From Lachnospiraceae bacterium (lineage in GTDB: Bacteria > Bacillota > Clostridia > Lachnospirales > Lachnospiraceae): a stretch of 19,353 nt of DNA. Both the position numbers and the translations under genes were made by a program. The notes under the pieces were generated by a model. It saw only the letters and a program-made list of their open reading frames with translations. It was not told the origin of the DNA and did not search any database. The stretch is taken from assembly GCA_009774395.1 (NCBI GenBank), contig VSNQ01000094.1, positions 1 through 19,353 on the forward strand. The letters run 5' to 3'. Shown here piece by piece: positions 1-8,164 of this stretch (within the stretch, counting starts at the first letter, position 1; every line of letters starts with the position of its first letter).

Positions 1-124
1 AAATGCCTTAATAAATGCCTTAAAACAGTTGATTCAGAAACAAGGGTATCATTTATAAAGTTGTAAAGTGGTGTATATACATTAATGAAATGTAAATTCC
101 GAATGTCTTGGCTTATTTATACCA

Positions 125-2638
125 CTAATCTTCACAACTCCTAAGCCGCTCAATAATGCTTTGCCCCTGCGTCCTTTGGTAGATAAGTACAGGAGCCGTC
201 ATACACAAGATAAGCACAATGCCAAGTAATATAAGATTCCTTATCCACGGAACCGTAAACGAAATCCTGTAAGCAGCCGTCATATCAAAGACAATATAGC
301 TGACTGGAAGCCCTGTTATGAACGATAAGAAGATCGAGACCACAGCATATCCAATCCCCTCCGTTCTTAACATTTTCCTGATCTGTCCAGCTGTCATTCC
401 AATACTCTCCAGCGCCGCAAATTCCCTCGAACGGTTCTGTACACTCGCCGCTATCGTATTCAGGTAATTCAACACTGCCAGAACCGCAATAATGAATCCA
501 ACGCTATTGCCCAATACAGTTACCTGGTTTTCTGTGTTCTTCATCTCCGTGTACCGTTCCAGTTTTGACTCATAAGAAATTTTCTTATCATCTTTAAAAA
601 CATCCCTGACTTTTTCTTCGGTTTCTTTTGCATATGCTTCTTCATATTCCACATTAATCAATTCGGTAAAAAGTTCACCCCTGATTTCCTTCGCATATTT
701 TTCGCTGACAATCAAATCCGGTACACTGCCCCCGCTAAAATTCGCTGGATTTATATAGCCGTCCCCTACGGCCGCTATCTGGATGGTATGCTCCTTTTTC
801 TCCCCTGTCTCATCTAGGAAATAAAACCGTACCGTTTTTCCGGTCATTCCATTATCTCCCTCTGTAAAATATTTGGAAGCCACAGCGATTTTTCCCTGTT
901 CAAAATCATCCTGATCCAGAATATTTCCCAGCCCTTCATTCAAGATTTCAAAACCTTTTTCATCTACACTGATAAAACGAGGCGCAAAATAACCATGCTC
1001 GGGTTTCTGCCGGTATAATTCCATATCTTCTTCATAATTCCCCGGACTATATCTTGACTGATACAACTCTTTGAAATAGTCTTCGTAAACCTCTTCCTGA
1101 TAAGGGACTATCACTTCTTCAGAAGTCACTTTACTTACCGTTTTTACACCTTCTATCGCTTCTACCCGGGATATCTTATCCGCCGAAATAAACTGCTGCC
1201 TGTCATCGTCAAGCGTTGTCTCATTTTTAAACTGGATATCATAAGGATAAACTTCATTCAGAATACGCTCCGCATCATTTTCACGGATGATCATATTTAC
1301 AACCATAAATATGGATATGGCAATCACAAAGGATGTAAAAATAATAACCGCCTGTTTTTTATCCCGGAACATATTCTGTACCGCCATCGAATAGATCCCG
1401 CCGCTTTCCCGTCTGCGATTTTTTCTCTTACCTGAACCAACAGTATATCGGATGGCTTCAACCGGAGAGCAGTCTCCCGCTATCTTTGCCGGTTTTTTGC
1501 AACTCATTAGATCCGTTAAAAACGCAAAGTATCCTCCGACCAGAAATACCCATATCTTCGCTGGTACAACATCGCCTGCGGCAATCACAGGATTTACAAT
1601 ATGCAATAACCGTGGAATTACTATTTTCGCAACAGCAGCAGCCAGAAGCAGTCCAAAAGGAATCCCTGCCATAGCGTTCCAAACTGCCTGCTGATAAATC
1701 ATTCTTTTTAATTGGACAGATGTCATCCCGACCGTTTTAAGCTGACCGTAATACCGGATATCTTTTGAGATCGAAATATACATGGTATTATAGATAAACA
1801 GATATCCGCTAATAAAAATCATAACCAGCAGAACAGCCAGCCCGGCAGCCATCATGAGAAAATGTGAAATCGTATCATAATCAGCAGAAAGGTATTGGTT
1901 TCTGTCCAGAACAATTTCCTCCTGCATTTTCGTAATGCCTTTTTCAGAATACAACGGATTCTTCAGTGAGATTTTTAAAGAGCCCTGTGTAAAATCCGTC
2001 TGTTTCACACCGGTTTCCTCAAAAAAATCTTTTGATATATAACCTCTCGTTACTCCGGTGTAATCCGTATACCATCCACTGAGAATAAATTCTTTCTCCA
2101 GGCGTTTCTCATTTGAACCTTCTTCTAATGTAAAATAGGTTACAGGAATCCTCATTCCTATTTCCGGATTTTGGATACCCATCGCTTTCAGCGTATTTCT
2201 CCCCAGCATAATCTCATTTTCATTTTCCGGGTAGTTTCCCTTGGTATTTTCTAATGCTGGAACAGTCTGCTTTTCCCAACAGATTTTGTCCAGCCAGTAG
2301 AGTCTTGTCTTATCCAGTAATTTCTCCTGATACTGCTCCAGAATCGCACACTTTACGGCGATGCCGGCATATTTTACCTTATCCATGGAACGGATTTTTT
2401 CAACCTGATCCTCTCTCGGCTCACTTAACTCAATGTCATAATCCATTCCTTGCATCCGAATCTGACGCTCTGATATGGTGTTCCAGTAACTCATACCGAC
2501 TGCCAGGATAATCGTAATCAAAAACGTAGTCAAAAGAATAGCGAAAACGGTAAGAAAATTTCGTTTTTTATTTGCTTTATAAGTCCGTCCTGCAATCTCG
2601 TCAATTATTTTTTTATTCTGCACTTTCAGCATAGCCAT
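125..2638 (-). CDS. FtsX-type ABC exporter permease (two MacB-like halves)
   Basis: Membrane subunit of an ABC transporter, 837 aa, partner of the ATPase encoded just upstream. I place the start at 2638 because a GGAGGTGA site lies just before this ATG; a longer in-frame reading has no such site. Hydrophobic segments lie near residues 28-52, 260-284, 316-340, 358-378 and 428-450, with three more in the last 140 residues. This gives two repeats, each with one helix, a large extracytoplasmic domain of about 200-250 residues, then three helices. The second half carries the FtsX-like phrase EFAALESIGMT. The family couples ATP hydrolysis to mechanical work or export of peptides and lipid-like toxins. 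It overlaps the ATPase gene by 26 bp and is the last gene of the module. The substrate cannot be told from sequence; resistance to an envelope-active peptide is the usual role beside such kinases. Confidence 0.9.
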   Translation of the reverse strand: MAMLKVQNKKIIDEIAGRTYKANKKRNFLTVFAILLTTFLITIILAVGMSYWNTISERQIRMQGMDYDIELSEPREDQVEKIRSMDKVKYAGIAVKCAILEQYQEKLLDKTRLYWLDKICWEKQTVPALENTKGNYPENENEIMLGRNTLKAMGIQNPEIGMRIPVTYFTLEEGSNEKRLEKEFILSGWYTDYTGVTRGYISKDFFEETGVKQTDFTQGSLKISLKNPLYSEKGITKMQEEIVLDRNQYLSADYDTISHFLMMAAGLAVLLVMIFISGYLFIYNTMYISISKDIRYYGQLKTVGMTSVQLKRMIYQQAVWNAMAGIPFGLLLAAAVAKIVIPRLLHIVNPVIAAGDVVPAKIWVFLVGGYFAFLTDLMSCKKPAKIAGDCSPVEAIRYTVGSGKRKNRRRESGGIYSMAVQNMFRDKKQAVIIFTSFVIAISIFMVVNMIIRENDAERILNEVYPYDIQFKNETTLDDDRQQFISADKISRVEAIEGVKTVSKVTSEEVIVPYQEEVYEDYFKELYQSRYSPGNYEEDMELYRQKPEHGYFAPRFISVDEKGFEILNEGLGNILDQDDFEQGKIAVASKYFTEGDNGMTGKTVRFYFLDETGEKKEHTIQIAAVGDGYINPANFSGGSVPDLIVSEKYAKEIRGELFTELINVEYEEAYAKETEEKVRDVFKDDKKISYESKLERYTEMKNTENQVTVLGNSVGFIIAVLAVLNYLNTIAASVQNRSREFAALESIGMTAGQIRKMLRTEGIGYAVVSIFLSFITGLPVSYIVFDMTAAYRISFTVPWIRNLILLGIVLILCMTAPVLIYQRTQGQSIIERLRSCED

Positions 2639-3308
2639 CTTCACCTCCACAGATTTTTCCGTCCTCAAGACGTATGATCCTGCCTGCCATCTGCGCGATT
2701 TCTTCATTATGCGTGATCATCACGATTGTCTGCCCAAACCGTCTCCCGGTAGTTTTTATTAAGCCTAAAACATCCTGGCTGGTGCGGCTGTCCAAATTCC
2801 CGGTTGGTTCATCAGCAAGAATGATGGCAGGTTTTTCCGCTAAGGCCCTAGCCAATGCCACTCTCTGCTGCTGACCGCCAGATAACTGATTCGGCATAGC
2901 GTATTTCTTTTCCTTCAGCCCCAACATTGCAATAATCTGCCCCACATATTCCCGGTCAGGCTGAATGCCATCTAACTTAATGGGCAAAATAATATTTTCA
3001 TATACATTCATAAGCGGAAGCAGATTATAATTTTGAAATACAAATCCAATCTTCCGTCTGCGGAATATCGTCAGTTCATCCTTCGACATTTTAGAAATAT
3101 CCTGGCCATCTACCACCACTCTCCCGGAAGTAGGATTATCCAGCCCGCCAAGCATATGCAGAAGCGTAGATTTTCCACTGCCAGAACTTCCCACGATTGC
3201 AAGGAACTCTCCGCTTTGAATCGAAAGACTGATTCCGTCCAGCGCCTTTACCTGGACTTCTCCCATATCGTAATATTTTTTAAGATTTTCCGTAACCAAT
3301 ATGTTCAT
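2613..3308 (-). CDS. ABC transporter ATP-binding protein (MacB/LolD/BceA type)
   Basis: Cytoplasmic ATPase of 231 aa that powers the FtsX-type permease downstream. All nucleotide-binding motifs are intact: Walker A GSSGSGKST (40-48), Q-loop at Gln92, signature LSGGQQQR (142-149), Walker B IILADEP with catalytic Glu (162-168), D-loop NLDS and switch His200. The LSGGQQQR and ADEPTGNLDS wording is typical of the MacB/LolD/BceA branch. The ATG has an AGAAGGG ribosome site about 8 nt upstream. The gene is separated from the kinase gene by about 120 bp that hold a candidate promoter and regulator site, so it may be a distinct transcript controlled by the neighbouring two-component system. Confidence 0.95.
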   Translation of the reverse strand: MNILVTENLKKYYDMGEVQVKALDGISLSIQSGEFLAIVGSSGSGKSTLLHMLGGLDNPTSGRVVVDGQDISKMSKDELTIFRRRKIGFVFQNYNLLPLMNVYENIILPIKLDGIQPDREYVGQIIAMLGLKEKKYAMPNQLSGGQQQRVALARALAEKPAIILADEPTGNLDSRTSQDVLGLIKTTGRRFGQTIVMITHNEEIAQMAGRIIRLEDGKICGGEDGYAESAE

Positions 3309-3355
3309 ATAAACATCCCTTCTTTCTTCGAAATTTAATTACTTTTCTCGTTCCC

Positions 3356-3414
3356 TGCATAGAATACCAAAGGATTCTTTCTCAAATCTTTCGTGAAGGT
3401 GACAGTTTTGACAC
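3356..3414 (-). promoter_or_regulatory. Candidate promoter and regulator site for the ABC genes
   Basis: On the minus strand TTGAGA (3380-3385) and TATGCA (3356-3361) are 18 bp apart and form a moderate -35/-10 pair. Just upstream, two TGTCA copies (3409-3413 and 3400-3404) are spaced 9 bp apart, followed by a CACGA third of similar phase (3391-3396). Direct half-sites immediately upstream of -35 are how OmpR-type regulators usually bind, so the adjacent response regulator is the likely ligand. This is inference from position and spacing. Confidence 0.4.
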
Positions 3415-3420
3415 ATTTTA

Positions 3421-3445
3421 AACGCAGCCCTAATCTGGCTGCGTT
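3421..3445 (-). terminator. Hairpin at the end of the kinase gene
   Basis: A perfect 9-bp stem, AACGCAGCC against GGCTGCGTT, with a 7-nt loop spans the last codons and stop of the kinase gene. On the minus strand it is followed by only TTTAAAATG, so the U-tract is weak. It could attenuate read-through from the regulator-kinase transcript into the ABC genes rather than stop it fully. Confidence 0.45.
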
Positions 3446-4392
3446 GGTAAATTCCTATGGTATATTTTGACCGGCACTTCATAACGTGATAAATATAACT
3501 GGACTGTGGTGCCTTTGCCGATTTTTGATTTTATCTTTACATATCCTCCCTGTTTCGATAACACTTCTCTCACCAGATAGAGCCCAATTCCAAATCCCGG
3601 CTCATTGCTTACAGACTCAGAACGGTAAAACCTCTCAAAGATCATCCCCTGTTCTTCCTCCTTAATCCCGCACCCCTGATCCTGAACCTGAATACAGACA
3701 AAAGATTCATATGGAACCACCTTCACCTTTATCTGTGAATTTTCTGGAGAATATTTTATCGCATTATCCAGAACGTTTCCAAGAGCCTCTGTTGTCCACT
3801 TTTTATCGGCATAACACAGAACATCGGTTTCTTCCTGCACAATATTAATTTTCTTTTTTAAAGCAGCCAATTCCACTATCTGACAAGACGTATGCAGGAT
3901 TTCTTCCACACTCATTATTTTCGGATATATGGAAATCATTTCCTGCTCGGCATAGGATGATTTCACCAGTTCTTTCATAAAGAACTCCAGCTTTTCAGAC
4001 TGTTTCCCAATTTTATCCACCAAAAGCTCTGTATCGCTGTCCAGATCCTGTTCCTTAAGAAGTCCCACATACAGCATAATATTTGTAAGAGGAGTTCTTA
4101 CTTGATGCGAGATGTCAGAAATCAGAGATTTTATAATATCCCGTTCTTTCTCTGCTTTTCCCTGATTCATTCCGGATATCTGGACAATTCTGTTCAAACG
4201 CTCCATGACCGCCGTATCCATTGATTCATCATATGCCGTATCCTGAATCTCCCCTCCGATAGACCTGTCCAGCCTCTGCAATAAATTCTGATATGTCACT
4301 TCCATCTTTTTTTGAATATGATGACATAATAACGTGCAGACTATGGCACATACCGCCAGCATAACTGCCGCCAATACTATATATCCTCTCAT
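3430..4392 (-). CDS. Sensor histidine kinase
   Basis: Membrane-bound kinase of 320 aa that should phosphorylate the response regulator encoded just upstream. I place the start at the ATG at 4392, which overlaps the regulator stop as TGATG and has GGGAG upstream; a GTG five codons earlier is possible. One transmembrane helix (about 4-24) is followed by a cytoplasmic linker, the phospho-acceptor H-box with His96 in ISHQVRTPL, N-box NVLDNAIKYS (206-215), G1 DQGCGIK (238-244) and G2 GFGIGL (266-271). There is essentially no extracellular sensor domain. In BceS-like systems such kinases read the activity of their partner ABC transporter, which fits the exporter next door, although classical BceS has two helices. 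Confidence 0.93.
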   Translation of the reverse strand: MRGYIVLAAVMLAVCAIVCTLLCHHIQKKMEVTYQNLLQRLDRSIGGEIQDTAYDESMDTAVMERLNRIVQISGMNQGKAEKERDIIKSLISDISHQVRTPLTNIMLYVGLLKEQDLDSDTELLVDKIGKQSEKLEFFMKELVKSSYAEQEMISIYPKIMSVEEILHTSCQIVELAALKKKINIVQEETDVLCYADKKWTTEALGNVLDNAIKYSPENSQIKVKVVPYESFVCIQVQDQGCGIKEEEQGMIFERFYRSESVSNEPGFGIGLYLVREVLSKQGGYVKIKSKIGKGTTVQLYLSRYEVPVKIYHRNLPTQPD

Positions 4393-5093
4393 CAAAATCT
4401 CTCCCACTTGTAGCCTTTTCCATAAACAGTCTTGATATAAACCGGTTTCGACGGCACATCCTCCAGTTTATCCCGAAGGCGGCGAATCCCTACCGATAAA
4501 GCATTATCTTCCACATATTCTGTTCCATCCGGCCAAACCCATTCCAGTAAGCGTTCCCTTGTTAAAATCTGCCCGGCATTAAAAACCAGCAAGTACAAGA
4601 TTCTCTGTTCGGTTTTGCTGAGTTCAATGGAGTTTCCTTCTTTATAAAATTCCATTGTGTCAAAACAAAATTGGAATATGCCATCTCGATACTCTGATTG
4701 CTGTTCTCCTATATTCCGCCGGAGTAATGCCCGTATTCTCGCCCGAAGTACCATCAGGCTGAATGGTTTCGTGATATAATCATCTGCTCCGCACTCCAGA
4801 CCTTTCACAATATCCAGTTCCATATCTTTAGCTGTCAGTAATGCAATCGGCACTTTACTTAATCTGCGTATTTCTCTGCAAAACTCCAGGCCGCTTCCGT
4901 CCGGCAGATTAATATCAAAGATAAGCAGGTCAAATGCCCTCTGCTGCAGCCTGTCCTTCGCTTCCGCAATTGTCCTGCAAAGAATAAATTCCAAATCCTT
5001 GCTGTTCAAAGACAGGCTGATCCCTTCTGCCAAATCCTCATCATCTTCTAATATCATAATCGTCTGTTTTTTATCATTCTCCATTTTTTTCAT
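4392..5093 (-). CDS. OmpR/PhoB-family response regulator
   Basis: DNA-binding response regulator of 233 aa. The receiver domain has acidic residues Asp17/Asp18, phospho-acceptor Asp60 in LLIFDINLPDGSG, Thr87 and Lys109 in the TKPF motif. The C-terminal winged helix (about 135-233) carries ILTRERLLEWVW and the RRLRDKLE recognition region. The start at 5093 is chosen for an AAGGAG box 9 nt upstream; the frame continues upstream to a GTG at 5132 with no ribosome site. It is translationally coupled to the kinase by a TGATG junction. Likely targets are the ABC genes downstream. The insertion sequence ends only 64 bp upstream of the start, so its native promoter has probably been altered. Confidence 0.94.
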   Translation of the reverse strand: MKKMENDKKQTIMILEDDEDLAEGISLSLNSKDLEFILCRTIAEAKDRLQQRAFDLLIFDINLPDGSGLEFCREIRRLSKVPIALLTAKDMELDIVKGLECGADDYITKPFSLMVLRARIRALLRRNIGEQQSEYRDGIFQFCFDTMEFYKEGNSIELSKTEQRILYLLVFNAGQILTRERLLEWVWPDGTEYVEDNALSVGIRRLRDKLEDVPSKPVYIKTVYGKGYKWERF

Positions 5094-5150
5094 CGAATAA
5101 GACTCCTTAGATTTTTCCGCATAATCCATCACATTCAGTTCACCAATCGT

Positions 5151-5156
5151 ATTATA
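5151..5156 (-). promoter_or_regulatory. TATAAT at the junction of the insertion sequence and host DNA
   Basis: A perfect -10 hexamer (TATAAT on minus) lies in host DNA 1 bp outside the insertion sequence and 58 bp upstream of the regulator start. Any -35 must now lie inside the element's terminal repeat; the best candidate is CTGAAT, 16 bp upstream and only 3/6 to consensus. The -35 region of the regulator operon has therefore probably been replaced by insertion-sequence DNA. Confidence 0.4.
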
Positions 5157-5195
5157 ACCTATAAATGAGCAAATTCAGAAAATTGCACAATAACC

Positions 5196-6377
5196 CTAAG
5201 CTACCAAAGCAAAGACATCCTCAAAAAGGACGTGCTTCGCTCCACACTGATAGATGTAACGGATTCGCTCCTCTTGAATGTGGCTACAGATAAACGCATA
5301 TCCGTCCTCAAAGGACATGGTTTCACCGCAACCGGTACATGCTATCAGATGTGCCAGTGACATCAGCAGCCAGTACCTGCGGATCCCTTTCGCTGAACGG
5401 ATCTGGTATCTGTCAAATGCCAGTCTGTTCTTTGACTGACGGAAAAATACTTCCACCGGCCACCGTTCCACATATATATCCAGAATCTCCCGGGTACTTA
5501 ATGAAACATCCGTGCTGATAAAAGCCCTTAGCGCTTTGGGTGAATGAAACGCATCCTTTGGATAAGTGATCAGTACCACGGCATTTTCAATGCCATTGAG
5601 GTTTCCTTCATACCGGTAGACATAATATTTCCGCCTGCCAACGGTCACGATGCTGGCAGCGAAATCTGTTTCCCGTATATGCAGGGCAAACTCACTGAGC
5701 CTGTGTTTTATTCCGTGGGGATATAGGATCCGGTTCGTTTTCAGTGCACCAATTGTATAGAAGCCTTTTTTGATAAATGTGTCCATGATACTGCTGCATG
5801 TATACCAGCTGTCACATAAAAAATATGAGATCACTGGCGGCACGGGCAGTTCATCTGCAATTTCCTGCACAATCTTTACCTTTGACTTTGTCTTGTCATA
5901 CATGACGATGGCATAATTAAGTACGATGTTGTTGCAGGAGAGCATGACAGCTACAGCCTGATGTCCATAATCCTGCCTTCCCTTCAGGTGGGACTGATGA
6001 AAATACGCGTCTTCGATCGGATGCAGAGCCCGTGACGAAGGCTTTGTTTTAGAAGAGATGGTATCGTCCACAATGCAGAATACGGGCTTTCCAGACCGCT
6101 GGGCTTCCCTGTAGATAAACTGGACAATGGTATTTTTGAGTATATTTTCCAGTGTGTCATCGTCCCATTTTCCTTTATTAAGAAAATGGGCAACAGTAGT
6201 ACGGTGGCATGGACTGTATTTCTCAAAGTCGATAGTTTTTCCGTGATATCCGAGAGAAAAGACGGATATCAGTATGGCCATGATGTGCTTCATGGTTGTC
6301 TGCGGAAATATCCGACATAAATTTAATTTTTTAAAACAGTTGTAAAGTAAATCTGAATGGTATATACTATTTTCCAT
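5196..6377 (-). CDS. IS4-type DDE transposase
   Basis: Transposase of 393 aa, apparently intact and full length. DDE residues fit Asp104/Asp105 (VDDTISSK), Asp189 (FLCDSWYT) and Glu309. The IS4 signature Y-x2-R-x3-E-x6-K is exact at Tyr302, Arg305, Glu309 and Lys316 (YVERWPVEVFFRQSK). The N-terminal part contains HFLNKGKWDDDTLE, resembling the helical domain of IS4/IS701 transposases. The ATG has an AAAGG box about 10 nt upstream, buried in a hairpin (see 6378-6449). It catalyses cut-and-paste movement of the element through its terminal repeats. The exact family (IS4 or IS701) would need a database comparison. Confidence 0.93.
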   Translation of the reverse strand: MENSIYHSDLLYNCFKKLNLCRIFPQTTMKHIMAILISVFSLGYHGKTIDFEKYSPCHRTTVAHFLNKGKWDDDTLENILKNTIVQFIYREAQRSGKPVFCIVDDTISSKTKPSSRALHPIEDAYFHQSHLKGRQDYGHQAVAVMLSCNNIVLNYAIVMYDKTKSKVKIVQEIADELPVPPVISYFLCDSWYTCSSIMDTFIKKGFYTIGALKTNRILYPHGIKHRLSEFALHIRETDFAASIVTVGRRKYYVYRYEGNLNGIENAVVLITYPKDAFHSPKALRAFISTDVSLSTREILDIYVERWPVEVFFRQSKNRLAFDRYQIRSAKGIRRYWLLMSLAHLIACTGCGETMSFEDGYAFICSHIQEERIRYIYQCGAKHVLFEDVFALVA

Positions 6378-6449
6378 AAGACGTCATCCTTTATTGGGTA
6401 TTTGTTTTGGTGACGAAAACAGTATACACCCAAAAGGGGATGATGTCTT
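6378..6449 (-). promoter_or_regulatory. Transposase promoter nested in a hairpin that covers its ribosome site
   Basis: Two 22-nt arms (6378-6399 and 6428-6449) form an imperfect stem with AAGAC-N-TCATCC paired to GGATGA-N-GTCTT and TTGGGT paired to ACCCAA. The downstream arm contains the AAAGG ribosome site (6388-6392) of the transposase. A good promoter, AAGACA (6444-6449), 17 bp, TATACT (6421-6426) on minus, lies over the upstream arm. A transcript from it would start after that arm and leave the ribosome site free, whereas a transcript entering from outside would include both arms and hide it. Confidence 0.6.
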
Positions 6450-6547
6450 TACTTTTAAATCATTTTAAGTAATTTTGGTAAAATTTCAAATTTGCTCAAT
6501 TATAGGATTATTTAAAGATAGAAGGAATTGGCACACAAATCAATTCT

Positions 6548-7999
6548 TTAAGATTCCTCTGGCAGTTCTCCGTTATCCTCGTACTCGACTGCGGGAAGCA
6601 ATTCTACTTGAGGATCTTCTAGTTCTTCCTTAGAAACAGGGACACCTGCAAGCTGTGTTTCAATCTTCTCCGCAAGCGTGCGAATCTGTGTATTTGCGTC
6701 TGCACCCCCCCATACTTTTGCAAAACAAATTTCCAATTCTACCCAAAAATTACTGGTTTCCACCATTTTGGGAATGGGAACGGATTCTGCATAATTTCGC
6801 ACAAAAGCTTGGATATGCTCTTCTGTATAATTTTGCTGTTCTGCTGCGGAAATTTTTCCTGTCATTTCATAAAAATCCCCGCTCGCTTCTTTGGCAAGAT
6901 ACGCTATCAGTTTATTTGCTGCCTCTTTATGTCTGGAATAACCGTTTACCACAAGCGCATTCGTAACAGACATTCCCCTCGTTGTAAGTTCCTGATTAAT
7001 CGCAGGAAGCTGGGCAATCCCATATTCAAAAGGAAACGCACCATTTTTTGTTGCTTCATTCAGCCGCTTAATACAGTCGCTTGTCGCAATCGTATAAATC
7101 GTTTTTCCCTCCAAAAACTCCTGCATAATCGTGTCGTATGTTGTTTCTTTGGTGTCAATGGAAAAGAATTGATTTAACTCCTGATACACTTTAAGGCTTG
7201 CAATGGATTCTGTATTATAAATATCAATATGACTTTTGTCATCTCCTGCCGCACCGCCGACAGTAATATAATTGCCGATAAAAAAGTAATTATAAAAAAT
7301 ATCCGACACATCCCAGCGGAAAAAATATTCTACATTTTCCGGAGTAGAATATTGGTCTGCAAAATTTAAGATATCCGCAATCGTCGCTGGTATTAGCGCC
7401 TCCGACGTTATCTGCGTATTTCGTTCTGCTTCACTGCCCTCCTCCGCGGATTCCGCCATACTTTCATTCGCCGTCTGTGCAATCTGCTCAAGATAGGTTT
7501 TATTGTAGAGCAATGCGCTTGTTTCAAAATAGAATGGACAGCCAACAATTTTCCCTTGATATGTTACTGCATTGACTGCTGCCTGACCAAAACCTTCTTC
7601 CTGCGAAACCAGTGCCGTTTCTGTTAATTCTGTTGCAAGACCAGATAAATATGCTTTTTCCAAAGAATCATTGCTGACTATATACAAATCCGGTGCTTCT
7701 GACTCCGATATACTCGCCCGATTAATCGCTTCTAAGTATTCTAAACCTGATACCAGCTTTGTTTCTACTCGAATATCTGTTCTATCGTAAAATTCTAATG
7801 CTTTGCTGTTTAGATAATCTGTTAGCGCATCATCTGTATACCATAGAACGATTGTTTCTTTTTTTTGTCCAAAGTCGGCAAATACCGTATTGTCTGTTTT
7901 TTCTTTTTGAACAAAGCCCGCTGCCACAATTACACCTGTCACTATCAGCAGAGTTAATATCACAGCACACAGTCTTCTTTTAATTTTATGGACTCTCAT
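6548..7999 (-). CDS. Extracellular solute-binding protein (orphan)
   Basis: A 483-aa periplasmic-binding-type protein, probably of the carbohydrate-binding SBP family. I choose the ATG at 7999 for its AGGAGA box 6 nt upstream. A positively charged N-terminus (KIKRR) and a hydrophobic stretch (about 10-30) make a signal or anchor, with no obvious lipobox Cys at its end. The mature part has family features: IVLWYTDD, the segment APDLYIVSNDSLEKAY, and a hinge region with YQGKIVGCPFYFETSALLYNK. An acidic, low-complexity insertion (about 185-205, rich in Glu, Ser and Ala) is unusual. There are no permease or ATPase genes nearby, so the transporter must be elsewhere, or the protein may work as a sensor. 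It lies downstream of argD, with a 95-bp repeat in between. Confidence 0.85.
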   Translation of the reverse strand: MRVHKIKRRLCAVILTLLIVTGVIVAAGFVQKEKTDNTVFADFGQKKETIVLWYTDDALTDYLNSKALEFYDRTDIRVETKLVSGLEYLEAINRASISESEAPDLYIVSNDSLEKAYLSGLATELTETALVSQEEGFGQAAVNAVTYQGKIVGCPFYFETSALLYNKTYLEQIAQTANESMAESAEEGSEAERNTQITSEALIPATIADILNFADQYSTPENVEYFFRWDVSDIFYNYFFIGNYITVGGAAGDDKSHIDIYNTESIASLKVYQELNQFFSIDTKETTYDTIMQEFLEGKTIYTIATSDCIKRLNEATKNGAFPFEYGIAQLPAINQELTTRGMSVTNALVVNGYSRHKEAANKLIAYLAKEASGDFYEMTGKISAAEQQNYTEEHIQAFVRNYAESVPIPKMVETSNFWVELEICFAKVWGGADANTQIRTLAEKIETQLAGVPVSKEELEDPQVELLPAVEYEDNGELPEES

Positions 8000-8069
8000 T
8001 CCTACTCTCCTATCTGCCATAACGGATTATCAATCAATATTACTCCAGCGCTCTCATGTGTAATGAGCC

Positions 8070-8164
8070 TATTTGCACTACATAACGCCAGTTTTTACCA
8101 TACTGCACTGGTTAAACGTATATGGCTGGTATTACACATACGGGTTACTTTGAAATTTTAACTG
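8070..8164 (-). repeat. 95-bp dispersed repeat, copy 1
   Basis: Read on the minus strand, this 95-bp stretch begins right after the argD stop and matches 16841-16935 at about 79 of 95 positions, without gaps. The core CCATATACGTTTAACCA is identical in both. CTGGCGTTATGTAGT near the end pairs with an upstream arm, here partly by G-U wobble. It precedes the solute-binding protein start by about 70 bp. Function unknown. Confidence 0.75.

Larger units (their letters stand above)
5158..6506 (-). mobile_element. Complete IS4-type insertion sequence, 1349 bp
   Basis: The element is bounded by inverted repeats: the left end starts CCTATAAATGAGCAAATT at 5158 and the reverse complement of the right end, finishing at 6506, starts CCTATAATTGAGCAAATT, giving 17 of 18 matches. 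It holds one intact transposase gene. The flanks share ATTAT (5151-5155 and 6507-6511), but the left copy is 2 nt away from the terminal repeat, so a clean target duplication is not established. It lies between the solute-binding protein gene and the two-component operon, oriented like both. Confidence 0.88.

Noticed and set aside
1..124. Remnant of the insertion sequence upstream of position 125
   Set aside because: Short shared strings with the transposase start (AAAACAGTTG, GTTGTAAAGT, GTATATAC) are out of order and AT-rich; no terminal repeat is present. Nothing else is seen in this stretch except a 12-bp direct duplication at its start.
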